Source: Calothrix anomala FACHB-343
GTDB taxonomy: Bacteria; Cyanobacteriota; Cyanobacteriia; Cyanobacteriales; Nostocaceae
Length of the DNA stretch: 64,000 nucleotides
Direction of reading: 5' to 3'
Assembly (NCBI RefSeq): GCF_014696435.1
Contig: NZ_JACJQG010000036.1
Span: forward strand, 24,760 to 88,759
The notes beneath the pieces are model-generated. The model searched no databases and was not told the origin of the DNA. It saw nothing but the letters and a program-made list of their open reading frames with translations. Positions within the stretch are counted from its first letter, which is position 1; every line of letters starts with the position of its first letter. This document shows positions 9,188 to 15,175 of this stretch, piece after piece. A program made the position numbers and the translations under genes.

Positions 9188-10042
9188 ATGTCTGGTGATT
9201 TTGGTTCCCCTAGTCCTATGCAACCCCTTAGTGTGGGAAATGTCGTGAGTGCAGGAATACGATTATATCGTTCTCACCTAAAAGAATACTTTTTATTGGC
9301 TTTGAAGGCTTATATTTGGATATTAGTTCCAGTTTATGGCTGGGCAAAGTTTTATGCTTTGATAGCCTTGATTTCTCGCTTGGCTTTTGGGGATTTAGTC
9401 GATCAACCCGAAAGCATTAGTGCTGGCGAACGTTTTGTCAATTCCCGAATATGGCAGTTTTTAATGACTATGCTGCTAATGTCGATTGTCGGGATGGGAG
9501 TTGTTTTTGGGATTGTATTTGTATTTGTGTTAGTCGGTGCTTTAGCGGCTGTAGTAGTGGGCGGGATAGGGCAACAAACTAGTCCGGCTGCTGGTTTACT
9601 TGTGGCTTTAGTGGCGTTTGTTTTAGGTTTAGCCGCATTTGTAGCGATTTTATGGCTATTGACACGTTTTTATTTAGTAGATGTACCCCTTGCTGTTGAA
9701 GATAACGTTGATGCGACTTCAACTATTGGTCGTAGTTGGGAATTAACTCAAGGTCATGTTTGGCGGATTTTACTGATTGGATTTGTAGCTTTTTTGATTA
9801 CAATACCTATTCAAGTGTTGGTGCAAATCCTCACTACTATTATTCAGTTAATCTTTATGCCTTTGCTGCAACAGGGTTCTAATTTAGCAGCTTTGCTAAT
9901 GGTATTACTGATAGTGGCTTTAAGTTTTGTGAGTGGAGCGGTGATTGTACCATTTTGGCAAACTATCAAAGCTGTGATTTATTATGACTTGCGGAGTCGG
10001 CGTGAAGGCTTAGGCTTAAGGTTACGCGATCGCGATATTTAA
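9188..10042 (+). CDS. Multi-pass membrane protein, glycerophosphodiesterase-membrane-domain-like
   Basis: A 284-residue protein with about six hydrophobic stretches. The PLSVGNVVSAGIRLYRSHLKEYF start and a repeated 'Ser/Gly-x-x-Trp-xLeu-Thr' loop (TSTIGRSWELTQGHVWRIL) recall the family annotated as the membrane domain of glycerophosphoryl diester phosphodiesterase or DUF975-like proteins. No catalytic domain is attached. With the next gene (RDD, 63 bases downstream, same strand) it probably forms a two-gene transcript, and SpoIIM diverges from it. I infer a membrane-organising role only from context. Confidence 0.72.
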   Translation: MSGDFGSPSPMQPLSVGNVVSAGIRLYRSHLKEYFLLALKAYIWILVPVYGWAKFYALIALISRLAFGDLVDQPESISAGERFVNSRIWQFLMTMLLMSIVGMGVVFGIVFVFVLVGALAAVVVGGIGQQTSPAAGLLVALVAFVLGLAAFVAILWLLTRFYLVDVPLAVEDNVDATSTIGRSWELTQGHVWRILLIGFVAFLITIPIQVLVQILTTIIQLIFMPLLQQGSNLAALLMVLLIVALSFVSGAVIVPFWQTIKAVIYYDLRSRREGLGLRLRDRDI

Positions 10043-10105
10043 ATATTAATCATTAGTCATTGGTCATTTGTTCTTCTGCCATCTGCCTTTTCGTAAAATT
10101 TTAAA

Positions 10106-10891
10106 TTGCTTATGCACCTTTTTAATCGTGTTAAATTCCGCACTCCCGAAAGTGTAGAACTAGAATTTACCCTGGCGGGAATTGGTAATCGCGCGTGGGC
10201 TTTGATAATTGACTATCATATTTTGGCTTTTATTTTACTACTGTTATACATAATTTTCGCGGTAATTTTAGTCCAATTATCAGATTTTTGGGTCACAGCT
10301 TTAGGTTCTAATTTAGGTTTGTGGATGATAGCGATATTTTTCATCACCACTTTTGCTATTTATACAGGTTATTTCGTATTTTTTGAAACTTTATGGCAAG
10401 GACAAACCCTTGGTAAACGCTGGGCTAAAATTCGTGTAATCCGAGATGATGGTAGACCAATTGGATTACCACAAGCCGCTTTACGAGGCTTACTGCGTCC
10501 CTTAGATGAATTTTTATATATTGGTGCTTTTTTTATTATGTTGGGACGCAACGAAAAGCGCTTAGGAGATTTCGCTGCTGGTACAGTTGTCATTCAAGAC
10601 CAAATACCCACTGGTACAGCTACTTTAACTATTTCTGAACAGGCAAATTTAGTTTATGAGGAATTGAACCAAATTGCTGATTTTTCGGCATTATTACCAG
10701 ATGATTTTGCGGTAATTCGAGAATATTTACAAAGACGTAATGGCATGTCACCTAGAGCCAAATCTTCTCTGTCTTTGAAGTTGTCTCAACAAGTTCAAGC
10801 TATTATTAATTTAGAGCAAATACCTATAGGTGTAGCACCTGATGTATTTTTAGAAGCGATTTATCTTGCTTATAAACAAACAGAATATTAA
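10106..10891 (+). CDS. RDD-family membrane protein
   Basis: A 261-residue protein. The N terminus FRTPESVELEFTLAGIGNRAWALIIDY carries the Arg and Asp-Asp-like signature of RDD proteins, followed by three or four transmembrane segments and the conserved GQTLGKRWAKIRVIRDDG loop. The last ~90 residues are soluble and helical. Members have been linked to ion exchange and to membrane-associated assemblies with SpoIIM, DUF58 and DUF4129 proteins. It lies 63 bases after the previous membrane gene. Confidence 0.88.
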   Translation: MLMHLFNRVKFRTPESVELEFTLAGIGNRAWALIIDYHILAFILLLLYIIFAVILVQLSDFWVTALGSNLGLWMIAIFFITTFAIYTGYFVFFETLWQGQTLGKRWAKIRVIRDDGRPIGLPQAALRGLLRPLDEFLYIGAFFIMLGRNEKRLGDFAAGTVVIQDQIPTGTATLTISEQANLVYEELNQIADFSALLPDDFAVIREYLQRRNGMSPRAKSSLSLKLSQQVQAIINLEQIPIGVAPDVFLEAIYLAYKQTEY

Positions 10892-11040
10892 ATATAAAAT
10901 CTAGAATTAATAAAATGTTTAATACTCAATTATATAGGATTAGAATTAATACCAACCGAAATCTGAATATATTGTAAATTGCCTAGCCTACATATAAAGA
11001 AAAATTTTCAGGCATACAATTGGATTTCTATATTTTGTAG

Positions 11041-11147
11041 ATACAGCATATTTCAGGTACATGAGGTACGCGCTTCGGGGCATGGCAGTGCCAGTGCCCC
11101 TACAATCAACGATTATCTGTACCTCACTAACTGGCAATCTGCTGTAT
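11041..11147. mobile_element. MITE-like palindromic element with ATACAGCA ends
   Basis: 107 bp with imperfect ~29-bp terminal inverted repeats: left ATACAGCATATTTCAGG, right reverse complement ATACAGCAGATTGCCAG. An inner hairpin (GGGGCATGGCAGTGCC) sits at 11077-11100. Half copies of the end occur near 4718-4750 and 41370-41383, and the inner hairpin recurs near 58888. Confidence 0.6.
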
Positions 11148-11169
11148 GTAGATATAATTTATCGAAAAC

Positions 11170-11525
11170 TTGGGTCTACAACCCCGTCCTAGAAGGACGG
11201 CTTTTGATAAAATAAGTACAACCGGAAAATCAGATGTGTAGTCGTGGCACGCGAACTGACCGTTGGATAAAAGCTAGTGTCACCAGCCCTCAAGGGTTGC
11301 CCCAATACCTCACTGCCCTCTAAAAATATGGCATAGGTGGGAGATTAAAGAAATTAAATACCCTGGGACACAGGGAAATTTACGCTTGGGGAGTAGTCCA
11401 TTAGAGCGCTTGCCGCAAGGTGTAGTCGGACTAAACATGAGACTGTAAGACCAAGATTAGCATCGCGCTTTGGAGGCAAGATTCAGCCCAAGAATCACCG
11501 CACTTTTAGAGCGGTGAGTGTCAAC
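11170..11525 (+). mobile_element. tnpB-less IS200/IS605-type derivative with omega-RNA-like right end
   Basis: The left part has an end-like hairpin, CCGTCCT/AGGACGG, at 11184-11200. The right end has AAGAATCACCGC, then a hairpin TCACCGC/GCGGTGA at 11494-11516, then GTGTCAA. This layout matches right ends of cyanobacterial IS200/IS605 elements, where the 3' end of tnpB and its guide RNA lie. No transposase or TnpB reading frame fits between them. I infer an internally deleted, non-autonomous element. Ends are approximate. Confidence 0.55.
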
Positions 11526-11526
11526 C

Positions 11527-11601
11527 TCAGTCAATAGTCAAAAGTACAGAAGCTAACGACTAATGACTATTGACCATTGACTAATGACTATTGACTAATG
11601 A
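11527..11601. repeat. Short TGACTAT/TGACTAA repeats
   Basis: Irregular seven-base units (GACTAAT, GACTATT, GACCATT) that run into the 3' end of the next minus-strand gene. The gap 10892-11587 otherwise holds only the two mobile elements described above. Confidence 0.65.
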
Positions 11602-12385
11602 CTAAACTTGGCCAATCTGGCTGACGCTGATAGCTTGTCATATCCTCAAATTTTCTCATTTCCACACGATCTATGAAAAAGTCTGGTGAATTTAACGGCC
11701 ATTGTTGATTCAATTCAGATAGCTTTGTACTCAAAGCTGTACGGTCTAATTCAGGTGAAATTTCGCCAAAATAACCTAATGTAATATGGGCAGTGAAGTG
11801 ATAATGTTGTTCAATGCCCAACGCCATTAATTGAGAAGTTTGATAAACAGTGCGGCGAAATTTAATCACCTGTTCGTAACAATTTTCATCCTGTGGTACT
11901 AGACAAACTCCTATTGCTCTTGGCATGACCATTAGTCCTAGTACTTGCCAATATATTGGTTGACTATCGGCGGTAAGAGATTTTTTATAGTCCTCAAATA
12001 TATTAGCGATACAAGAACTTAAGTCTTGTTCAAATTGTGGGTTTTCCTCCAAAGCATGACGGTAGGCACTATCCCAAATTAAGTCTGCTAAAGTCAAATG
12101 AAAGCTAGTAGAAGGTACAGGTACAATCAAATTACTGTCAGCAGACAATTGTAATAATTGTTGCTGATAACTTTGCAATTGGGCATAGAAAGCAGAGTTT
12201 TCTGTTGCTTCTACTGCTGGTGGGGTAATTAGTGTGTAGCCAGGAAATGGTACGGCTTTTCTCGATCCAGTAGCATCTGGCTGGAATTTAGAAGATTCCT
12301 GGATACGCTGAACTTGGGATCTGTAGGCTTCTGGTAGCGTCATTCTGGCTACCCGATTTAGGTAAGTTTGATAATTGTCGTCCAA
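11588..12385 (-). CDS. DUF1868-like 2H phosphoesterase-fold protein
   Basis: A 265-residue protein. Two His-x-Thr motifs, FHLTLADL (about 95) and HFTAHITLGYF (about 199), are the hallmark of the 2H phosphoesterase superfamily, which acts on 2'-5' or cyclic phosphate bonds in RNA or nucleotides. The arrangement and length fit the DUF1868 family. No signal peptide is seen, so it is likely cytosolic. It lies downstream of the tRNA array on the same strand, about 210 bases after the last tRNA; whether read-through occurs is unknown. Its substrate is unknown; a link to tRNA processing would be speculation from position. Confidence 0.78.
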   Translation of the reverse strand: MDDNYQTYLNRVARMTLPEAYRSQVQRIQESSKFQPDATGSRKAVPFPGYTLITPPAVEATENSAFYAQLQSYQQQLLQLSADSNLIVPVPSTSFHLTLADLIWDSAYRHALEENPQFEQDLSSCIANIFEDYKKSLTADSQPIYWQVLGLMVMPRAIGVCLVPQDENCYEQVIKFRRTVYQTSQLMALGIEQHYHFTAHITLGYFGEISPELDRTALSTKLSELNQQWPLNSPDFFIDRVEMRKFEDMTSYQRQPDWPSLVISQ

Positions 12386-12598
12386 TCTCGTTGGCCTCGC
12401 GCGCTCACTTGATAGATTTTAGCTGAATAGGCAGTAAGCGCTGCAATCTAACTGTAATGTAATACCTTTGCTCAATTATAATGAAGGCGATTGTAGTTTT
12501 TCTGAGTTGGATTTGATGATAATCCACCAGGAAGGTACTGCCCCTTCTGTATCTGTGTTATCAGCACAGCGCCTCACTTTTCGGCTTCTGGTGGAAGG

Positions 12599-12681
12599 CG
12601 GAAGATGGAGGAATCGAACCCCTAGGTGTTACCCTACCCCGGTTTTCAAGACCGGTTGCCGACCATTTAGCGGCATCTTCC
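12599..12681 (-). tRNA. trnS-UGA: tRNA-Ser(TGA)
   Basis: Class II tRNA, last of the array. Acceptor GGAAGAT/ATCTTCC, anticodon loop CTTGAAA, long variable arm, T-loop TTCGATT. The 3' CCA is not encoded. Confidence 0.93.
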
Positions 12682-12686
12682 ATTTA

Positions 12687-12762
12687 GGGTATCTGACGGG
12701 GCTTGAACCCGTTATGACTGGTTCCACAAACCAGCGCCGCGACCGCTTTGGCTTCAGATACC
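12687..12762 (-). tRNA. trnH-GUG: tRNA-His(GTG)
   Basis: Acceptor GGTATCT/AGATACC with discriminator C73 and anticodon loop TTGTGGA. The base before G1 is T, so the usual extra G(-1) of histidine tRNA is not encoded. No CCA. Confidence 0.9.
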
Positions 12763-12766
12763 ACAG

Positions 12767-12840
12767 TGGAATCAAGGGGATTTGAACCCCTAACCTTCCG
12801 CTTGCAAGGCGGATGCTCTAGCCAGTTGAGCTATGACCCC
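12767..12840 (-). tRNA. trnA-UGC: tRNA-Ala(TGC)
   Basis: Anticodon stem TCCGC/GCGGA with loop CTTGCAA; T-arm AGGGG-TTCAAAT-CCCCT. Acceptor GGGGTCA/TGATTCC has two G-U pairs. It lacks the G3-U70-only pattern check: position 3-70 is indeed G-U. No CCA. Confidence 0.92.
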
Positions 12841-12846
12841 ATACAG

Positions 12847-12944
12847 CAGGAGTGGTAGGACTCGTAGACGCGGAGCGGCTTCCCGCAGGGTACCTACATC
12901 GCTCGATTTAGAAGATCGATGCCCATCCATTAGGCGACACTCCC
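12847..12944 (-). tRNA. trnR-UCU: tRNA-Arg(TCT) with T-loop insertion
   Basis: Acceptor GGGAGTG/CACTCCT and anticodon loop CTTCTAA in stem TCGAT/ATCGA. The T-stem GTAGG/CCTAC is intact, but the T-loop contains a 28-base segment (12865-12892) where two bases are expected, giving 98 nt. Functionality is uncertain. Confidence 0.85.
12865..12892 (-). repeat. Small dispersed repeat inside tRNA-Arg T-loop
   Basis: Read on the minus strand it begins TACCCTGCGGGAAGCC and ends GTCTA. It can fold as GCGG-GAAG-CCGC. The same element lies in tRNA-Val, tRNA-Gln(CTG), at 30267-30294 and inside GTAGGTTGGG palindromes. Confidence 0.85.
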
Positions 12945-12953
12945 ATGAATTAG

Positions 12954-13049
12954 TAGCCCTGACAGGATTTGTAGACACGGAGCATAAGGCAGGGTACCTG
13001 CGACTTCCTCTTTGTCAGAGAAGCACTCTCCCCACTGAGCTACAGGGCT
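12954..13049 (-). tRNA. trnV-GAC: tRNA-Val(GAC) with T-loop insertion
   Basis: Acceptor AGCCCTG/CAGGGCT, A73, anticodon loop CTGACAA. The T-stem GCAGG/CCTGT is split by a 25-base insert at 12972-12996, at the same T-loop position as in tRNA-Arg(TCT) and tRNA-Gln(CTG). Length 96 nt. Functionality uncertain. Confidence 0.85.
12972..12996 (-). repeat. Small dispersed repeat inside tRNA-Val T-loop
   Basis: A shorter, diverged copy: minus-strand ends TACCCTGC and CCGTGTCTA are kept, but the middle has lost the GGGAAGCC hairpin. Confidence 0.8.
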
Positions 13050-13054
13050 ACGAG

Positions 13055-13125
13055 AGCGGACGACGAGATTTGAACTCGTATCTGAAGCTTGGCATACTTC
13101 GGTGTTGCCCTTACACCACATCCGC
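13055..13125 (-). tRNA. trnG-GCC: tRNA-Gly(GCC)
   Basis: Acceptor GCGGATG/CGTCCGC, anticodon loop ATGCCAA, T-arm ACGAG-TTCAAAT-CTCGT, discriminator T. No CCA. Confidence 0.92.
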
Positions 13126-13133
13126 GTTATTGG

Positions 13134-13204
13134 AGCGATCGCCGAGAATCGAACTCGTACCGTGAGTTTGGAAGACTCTGATGCTACCTTTACAGTGCGA
13201 TCGC
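13134..13204 (-). tRNA. trnG-UCC: tRNA-Gly(TCC)
   Basis: Anticodon loop CTTCCAA; T-arm ACGAG-TTCGATT-CTCGG. Both acceptor strands read GCGATCGC-like HIP1 sequence (GCGATCG pairs with CGATCGC). CCA is encoded at 13131-13133. Confidence 0.9.
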
Positions 13205-13211
13205 ATTCTGG

Positions 13212-13285
13212 AGCTGGTGACAGGAATTGAACCTGCAACCTACTGATTACAAATCAGTTGCTCTGCCAGATTGAGCTACACCAGC
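13212..13285 (-). tRNA. trnT-UGU: tRNA-Thr(TGT)
   Basis: Acceptor GCTGGTG/CACCAGC, anticodon stem ACTGA/TCAGT with loop TTTGTAA, CCA encoded. A short hairpin (GTAGTCGC/GCGACTAC, 13311-13334) lies between it and the preceding tRNA-Leu(TAA). Confidence 0.93.
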
Positions 13286-13351
13286 ATTTCTGGATCTGAA
13301 AGTAGAAATTGTAGTCGCCCAAAAGAGCGACTACCCGCTCCATCTCAGCCA

Positions 13352-13425
13352 TACCCCTGACTGGATTTGAACCAGCATCTTCCAAATTTTAAGTTTGGCA
13401 CCTCTTCCAATTGGGTTACAGGGGC
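13352..13425 (-). tRNA. trnL-UAA: tRNA-Leu(TAA), class I body
   Basis: Acceptor GCCCCTG/CAGGGGT, A73, anticodon stem CCAAA/TTTGG with loop CTTAAAA. The variable region is only 5 nt (AAGAT) instead of the long arm usual in leucine tRNAs, and no group I intron is present, unlike many cyanobacterial trnL-UAA genes. No CCA. Confidence 0.82.
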
Positions 13426-13434
13426 ATAATTTGG

Positions 13435-13506
13435 TGGGTCGCCCAGGGGTTGAACCTGGATAAGTCTACTTAAAAGGTAGCTGCATATCCGCTCTGCCAA
13501 CGACCC
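13435..13506 (-). tRNA. trnK-UUU: tRNA-Lys(TTT)
   Basis: Acceptor GGGTCGT/GCGACCC, A73, CCA encoded; anticodon loop CTTTTAA; T-arm CCAGG-TTCAACC-CCTGG. The anticodon stem has one mismatch at its base. Confidence 0.9.
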
Positions 13507-13513
13507 AATTTGG

Positions 13514-13591
13514 TACTCCCGACAGGATTTGAACCTGTAACAAGAAACTCAGCGCTCAACTGAGTGCGTCTACCTATTCCGCCACGGGAGC
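13514..13591 (-). tRNA. trnL-GAG: tRNA-Leu(GAG)
   Basis: Acceptor GCTCCCG/CGGGAGT, A73, CCA encoded; anticodon stem CTCAG/CTGAG with loop TTGAGCG. The variable region is shortened to about 9 nt. Confidence 0.88.
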
Positions 13592-13596
13592 ATCAG

Positions 13597-13670
13597 TACC
13601 CCTGACAGGAGTCGAACCTGCAAAACACTCGGTCTAAACGAGCGACGGTTTCCAATTACGTCACAGGGGC
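13597..13670 (-). tRNA. trnL-UAG: tRNA-Leu(TAG), class I body
   Basis: Acceptor GCCCCTG/CAGGGGT, A73, anticodon loop TTTAGAC in stem GCTCG/CGAGT, T-arm GCAGG-TTCGACT-CCTGT. The variable region is 5 nt, as in tRNA-Leu(TAA) of this array. No CCA. Confidence 0.82.
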
Positions 13671-13676
13671 AAATGG

Positions 13677-13750
13677 TCGGGATGGTAGGATTTGAACCTA
13701 CGACTCCTTGTCCCCAAAACAAGGCTTCTAGACCACTGAATTACATCCCG
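13677..13750 (-). tRNA. trnP-UGG: tRNA-Pro(TGG)
   Basis: Acceptor CGGGATG/CATCCCG, A73, CCA encoded; anticodon stem CTTGT/ACAAG with loop TTTGGGG. Confidence 0.94.
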
Positions 13751-13758
13751 ATATCTGG

Positions 13759-13836
13759 TACTCCTGACGGGAGTTGAACCCGTACAAAATAGACTGTTTT
13801 TGAGACAGCCGCCTCTTCCAATTGGGCTACAGGAGC
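13759..13836 (-). tRNA. trnL-CAA: tRNA-Leu(CAA)
   Basis: Acceptor GCTCCTG/CAGGAGT, A73, CCA encoded; anticodon stem GCTGT/ACAGT with loop CTCAAAA; variable region about 9 nt. Confidence 0.88.
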
Positions 13837-13863
13837 ATAATTTTTCTGCTTTGATAAGCAGAA

Positions 13864-13938
13864 CTGGGAAGGCAGGAATCGAACCCGCGAGATCCTGAGC
13901 CAAAATCAGGTGGCTTTGCCAACGTCGCCTACTTCCCA
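13864..13938 (-). tRNA. trnQ-UUG: tRNA-Gln(TTG)
   Basis: Acceptor TGGGAAG/CTTCCCA, G73, anticodon stem CCTGA/TCAGG with loop TTTTGGC. No CCA. Confidence 0.93.
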
Positions 13939-13946
13939 ATAATTGG

Positions 13947-14046
13947 TTGCCGAGGTTGGGGTCGTAGACACGAAGTGGCTTCCCGAAGGGTACCAACTTC
14001 TCTGTGATTCAGAGTCACAGCGACTTTCCAAGTCGTCCACTCGGCA
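13947..14046 (-). tRNA. trnQ-CUG: tRNA-Gln(CTG) with T-loop insertion
   Basis: Acceptor TGCCGAG/CTCGGCA, A73, CCA encoded; anticodon loop CTCTGAA. The T-stem GTTGG/CCAAC is intact, but a 28-base repeat (13965-13992) sits in the T-loop, giving 100 nt. Functionality uncertain. Confidence 0.82.
13965..13992 (-). repeat. Small dispersed repeat inside tRNA-Gln(CTG) T-loop
   Basis: Minus strand begins TACCCTTCGGGAAGCC and ends GTGTCTA; folds as CTTC-GG-GAAG. Same position and orientation as in the Arg and Val genes. Confidence 0.85.
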
Positions 14047-14051
14047 ATGAA

Positions 14052-14126
<75 letters not shown>

Positions 14127-14135
14127 ATGTGCCAG

Positions 14136-14210
14136 TCCCCCAGATCCGGATTGAACGGATGACCTCCTGTTCTTCAAACAGGCGCTACTACCAACTGAGC
14201 TACCAGGGGA
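14136..14210 (-). tRNA. trnF-GAA: tRNA-Phe(GAA)
   Basis: Anticodon stem CCTGT/ACAGG with loop TTGAAGA; T-arm ATCCG-TTCAATC-CGGAT. The acceptor TCCCCTG/CTGGGGG has a T-G end pair and one T-T mismatch. No CCA. Confidence 0.88.
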
Positions 14211-14215
14211 TAAGG

Positions 14216-14289
14216 CGAGAACGGAGGGACTTGAACCCCCAACCTTCAGGTTCGTAATCTGAGATGCAATCCAGTTACACCACGTTCTC
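14216..14289 (-). tRNA. trnR-ACG: tRNA-Arg(ACG)
   Basis: Acceptor GAGAACG/CGTTCTC, G73, anticodon loop TTACGAA, which would need A34-to-inosine editing. One mismatch in the anticodon stem. No CCA. Confidence 0.9.
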
Positions 14290-14295
14290 ATCAGG

Positions 14296-14380
14296 CGGAG
14301 AGAGAGGGAGTTGAACCCACAGTGGACTTACATCCACGACTGTTTAGCAAACAGCTTGCCCTGCCGATAGCAATCTCTCC
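14296..14380 (-). tRNA. trnS-GCU: tRNA-Ser(GCT)
   Basis: Class II tRNA with long variable arm (GTGGA/TCCAC). Acceptor GGAGAGA/TCTCTCC, G73, anticodon loop TTGCTAA. No CCA. Confidence 0.93.
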
Positions 14381-14384
14381 ATAA

Positions 14385-14469
14385 TGGGTCGGGTAGGATT
14401 TGAACCTACGAGGCTCATAGGCATCCGTTTTACAGACGGCTTCCTTCAACCGGACTTGGATACCGACCC
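14385..14469 (-). tRNA. trnY-GUA: tRNA-Tyr(GTA)
   Basis: Class II tRNA. Acceptor GGGTCGG/CCGACCC, A73, anticodon loop CTGTAAA, T-arm GTAGG-TTCAAAT-CCTAC. No CCA. Confidence 0.93.
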
Positions 14470-14479
14470 ATCAATTTGG

Positions 14480-14553
14480 TAGTGCAGACGGGACTCGAAC
14501 CCGCTAATTACACGCTTGAAAGACGTGCCGCTCGGCCACTTCGCTTCTGCACC
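14480..14553 (-). tRNA. trnE-UUC: tRNA-Glu(TTC)
   Basis: Acceptor GGTGCAG/CTGCACT, A73, CCA encoded; anticodon stem CACGT/GCGTG with loop CTTTCAA. The D-arm (AGTGGCCGAGCGG) is unusual for Glu and looks serine-like, so identity rests on the anticodon. Confidence 0.78.
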
Positions 14554-14611
14554 AAGAGTGAAATTTCTACCACATGCAAGTTTGAGAAGCTGTTTTTTCA
14601 GCCCCCTGGTT

Positions 14612-14690
14612 TGGTGGAGGCTGTAGGATTTGAACCTACTCTGATTGAGATAATCAGATGACCAGTTTGTAAGCTTCTGATGTTGGGGCA
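14612..14690 (-). pseudogene. Degenerate tRNA remnant, 3' half only
   Basis: The T-arm GTAGG-TTCAAAT-CCTAC, the acceptor 3' strand AGCCTCC, A73 and CCA are clear, and a hairpin TCTGATT/AATCAGA precedes them. No matching 5' acceptor strand (GGAGGCT expected), D-arm or anticodon arm can be found before the tRNA-Trp gene. It is a 28th array member that has decayed. Confidence 0.6.
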
Positions 14691-14700
14691 CGTGGTAGAA

Positions 14701-14771
14701 CGCACAGACAAGGATTTGAACCCTGACCAAAGGTTTTGGAGACCCTGGTGCTGCCGTTACACCATCTGTGC
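14701..14771 (-). tRNA. trnW-CCA: tRNA-Trp(CCA)
   Basis: Acceptor GCACAGA/TCTGTGC, G73, anticodon loop CTCCAAA in stem AGGGT/ACCTT. The 3' CCA is not encoded. Confidence 0.93.
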
Positions 14772-14776
14772 ATTGG

Positions 14777-14848
14777 TCGCAGTGGTGGGAATTGAACCCA
14801 CATATCCTCGATTATGAGCCGAGTACCTTGCCGTTAGGTTACACTGCA
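14777..14848 (-). tRNA. tRNA with CAT anticodon (elongator Met or Ile2)
   Basis: Acceptor TGCAGTG/CACTGCG with a T-G first pair, A73, CCA encoded; anticodon stem CTCGG/TCGAG with loop CTCATAA. It lacks the three G-C pairs typical of initiator tRNA. No other isoleucine tRNA is in the array, so the Ile2 (lysidine) form is possible. Confidence 0.85.
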
Positions 14849-14856
14849 ACGTTTGG

Positions 14857-14927
14857 AGTCCAGGGCGAGAATTGAACTCGCACAGTCGGTTTTGCAGACC
14901 AATACCCTACCATTAGGCGACCTGGAC
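14857..14927 (-). tRNA. trnC-GCA: tRNA-Cys(GCA)
   Basis: Acceptor GTCCAGG/CCTGGAC, T73 (normal for Cys), CCA encoded; anticodon loop CTGCAAA. Confidence 0.94.
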
Positions 14928-14934
14928 ATTTTTG

Positions 14935-15008
14935 AAGCCTCGACGGGAGTTGCACCCGCTTCTCTCTGACTGAGAATCAGAGCGACTTTTCTATTCGTCC
15001 ACAAGGCT
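14935..15008 (-). tRNA. trnE-CUC: tRNA-Glu(CTC)
   Basis: Acceptor AGCCTTG/CGAGGCT; anticodon stem of six pairs CTCTGA/TCAGAG with loop TTCTCAG. The T-loop reads TGCAACT, so T55 of the near-universal TTC is replaced by G. No CCA. Confidence 0.82.
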
Positions 15009-15014
15009 ACAAGG

Positions 15015-15089
15015 CGGGGATGACGAGACTTGAACTCGCGACTTCCTATTCGACAGATAGGCACTCTTAACCGACTGAGTTACACCCCC
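15015..15089 (-). tRNA. trnD-GUC: tRNA-Asp(GTC)
   Basis: First gene of the array in transcription order. Acceptor GGGGGTG/CATCCCC, G73, anticodon stem CCTAT/ATAGG with loop CTGTCGA. Confidence 0.94.
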
Positions 15090-15175
15090 ACGTTGGGTGG
15101 CAATTATTTAGTTTTCATGGTTCAGAGGTGTGAGCGCTGTGCCTTTTGCTGAGGCTCTTTTGCTTCACTACATAT

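Noticed and set aside
13352-13425. Group I intron expected in tRNA-Leu(TAA)
   Set aside because: The gene is 74 nt with a continuous anticodon arm; no intron is present in this copy.
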